From positions 124,001 through 188,000 of the forward strand of contig CAWFMT010000001.1 of NCBI GenBank assembly GCA_963817075.1: a stretch of DNA of 64,000 nt, given 5' to 3'. The notes beneath the pieces were generated by a model, which was not told the origin of the DNA, did not search any database, and worked only from the letters and a program-made list of their open reading frames with translations. Origin of the DNA: DASPKM01 sp963817075. GTDB taxonomy: Bacteria; Bacteroidota; Bacteroidia; Chitinophagales; Chitinophagaceae. The position numbers and the translations under genes were made by a program. Below, one piece after another: positions 63,998-64,000 of the stretch; position 1 is the first letter of the stretch; each line of letters opens with the position of its first letter.

Positions 63998-64000
63998 GGT

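Overview
The window looks like a Bacteroidota chromosome, most likely Chitinophagaceae or a close relative. The evidence is AT-rich DNA, two SusC/SusD pairs, SusD-type lipoproteins, TonB-dependent transporters with a carboxypeptidase-regulatory-like N-terminal domain, many secreted glycoside hydrolases, and very weak ribosome binding sites. I saw no rRNA, tRNA, CRISPR array, transposase or phage gene. The affiliation is inferred from gene content only.

Layout. Positions 1-1574 hold the 3' part of an alpha/beta hydrolase and a GNAT acetyltransferase. From 1599 to 34328 almost everything is on the minus strand and forms a large polysaccharide utilization locus. In the direction of transcription (high to low coordinates) it runs: aldo/keto reductase, SusC2, SusD2, fasciclin-domain lipoprotein, terminator, GH2, GH95, GH31, PL38-like lyase, GH29, PL6-like lyase, GH29, GH28, intergenic operator region, SusC1 (frameshifted), SusD1, terminator, DUF1080 protein (frameshifted), sialate O-acetylesterase type esterase, lactonase-like propeller, and a LacI regulator. 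The LacI gene and the SusC1 promoter region share a near-identical palindromic operator, so LacI probably controls itself and SusCD1. Three fucosidases, two uronate-type lyases, a GH28, GH2 and GH31 enzyme and an acetylesterase, with no sulfatase, point to an acetylated, fucose- and uronic-acid-containing polymer such as a fucosylated plant hemicellulose/pectin or a microbial/algal exopolysaccharide. That is an inference.

Positions 34540-38742 on the plus strand carry an AgaI-type amino-sugar-phosphate isomerase, a MetR-like LysR regulator and a CehA/McbA-type metallohydrolase. Positions 38848-46902 hold a sortilin/BNR propeller, a TlpA-like thioredoxin (frameshifted), a flavin-dependent LLM oxidoreductase and an S9 peptidase. 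Positions 47035-55524 form a second carbohydrate cluster: a giant GH106-type rhamnosidase, a fucose/arabinose-isomerase-fold protein, a BNR_4 propeller (GH145/PL25-like) and a YVTN-type propeller. The rest carries a GNAT enzyme, an outer-membrane beta-barrel (two frameshifts), a tricorn-type protease, two VOC/glyoxalase proteins, an internally duplicated lipoprotein-like protein and a PQQ-dependent sugar dehydrogenase.

Two window-wide phenomena stand out. First, intergenic DNA is a mosaic of recurring short repeats: about 16 copies of a TTAACCGC...GCGGTTAA palindrome, several unrelated heptamer or octamer tandem repeats, a 20-bp tandem array built on GACCCTGTCAGG, and a double-hairpin REP-like element. 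These repeats often supply the stop codon of the adjacent gene, and in three genes they underlie the signal-peptide coding region. Second, at least eight single-base frameshifts occur, mostly next to short G/C runs, in otherwise intact genes. This pattern fits consensus indel errors better than real gene decay.
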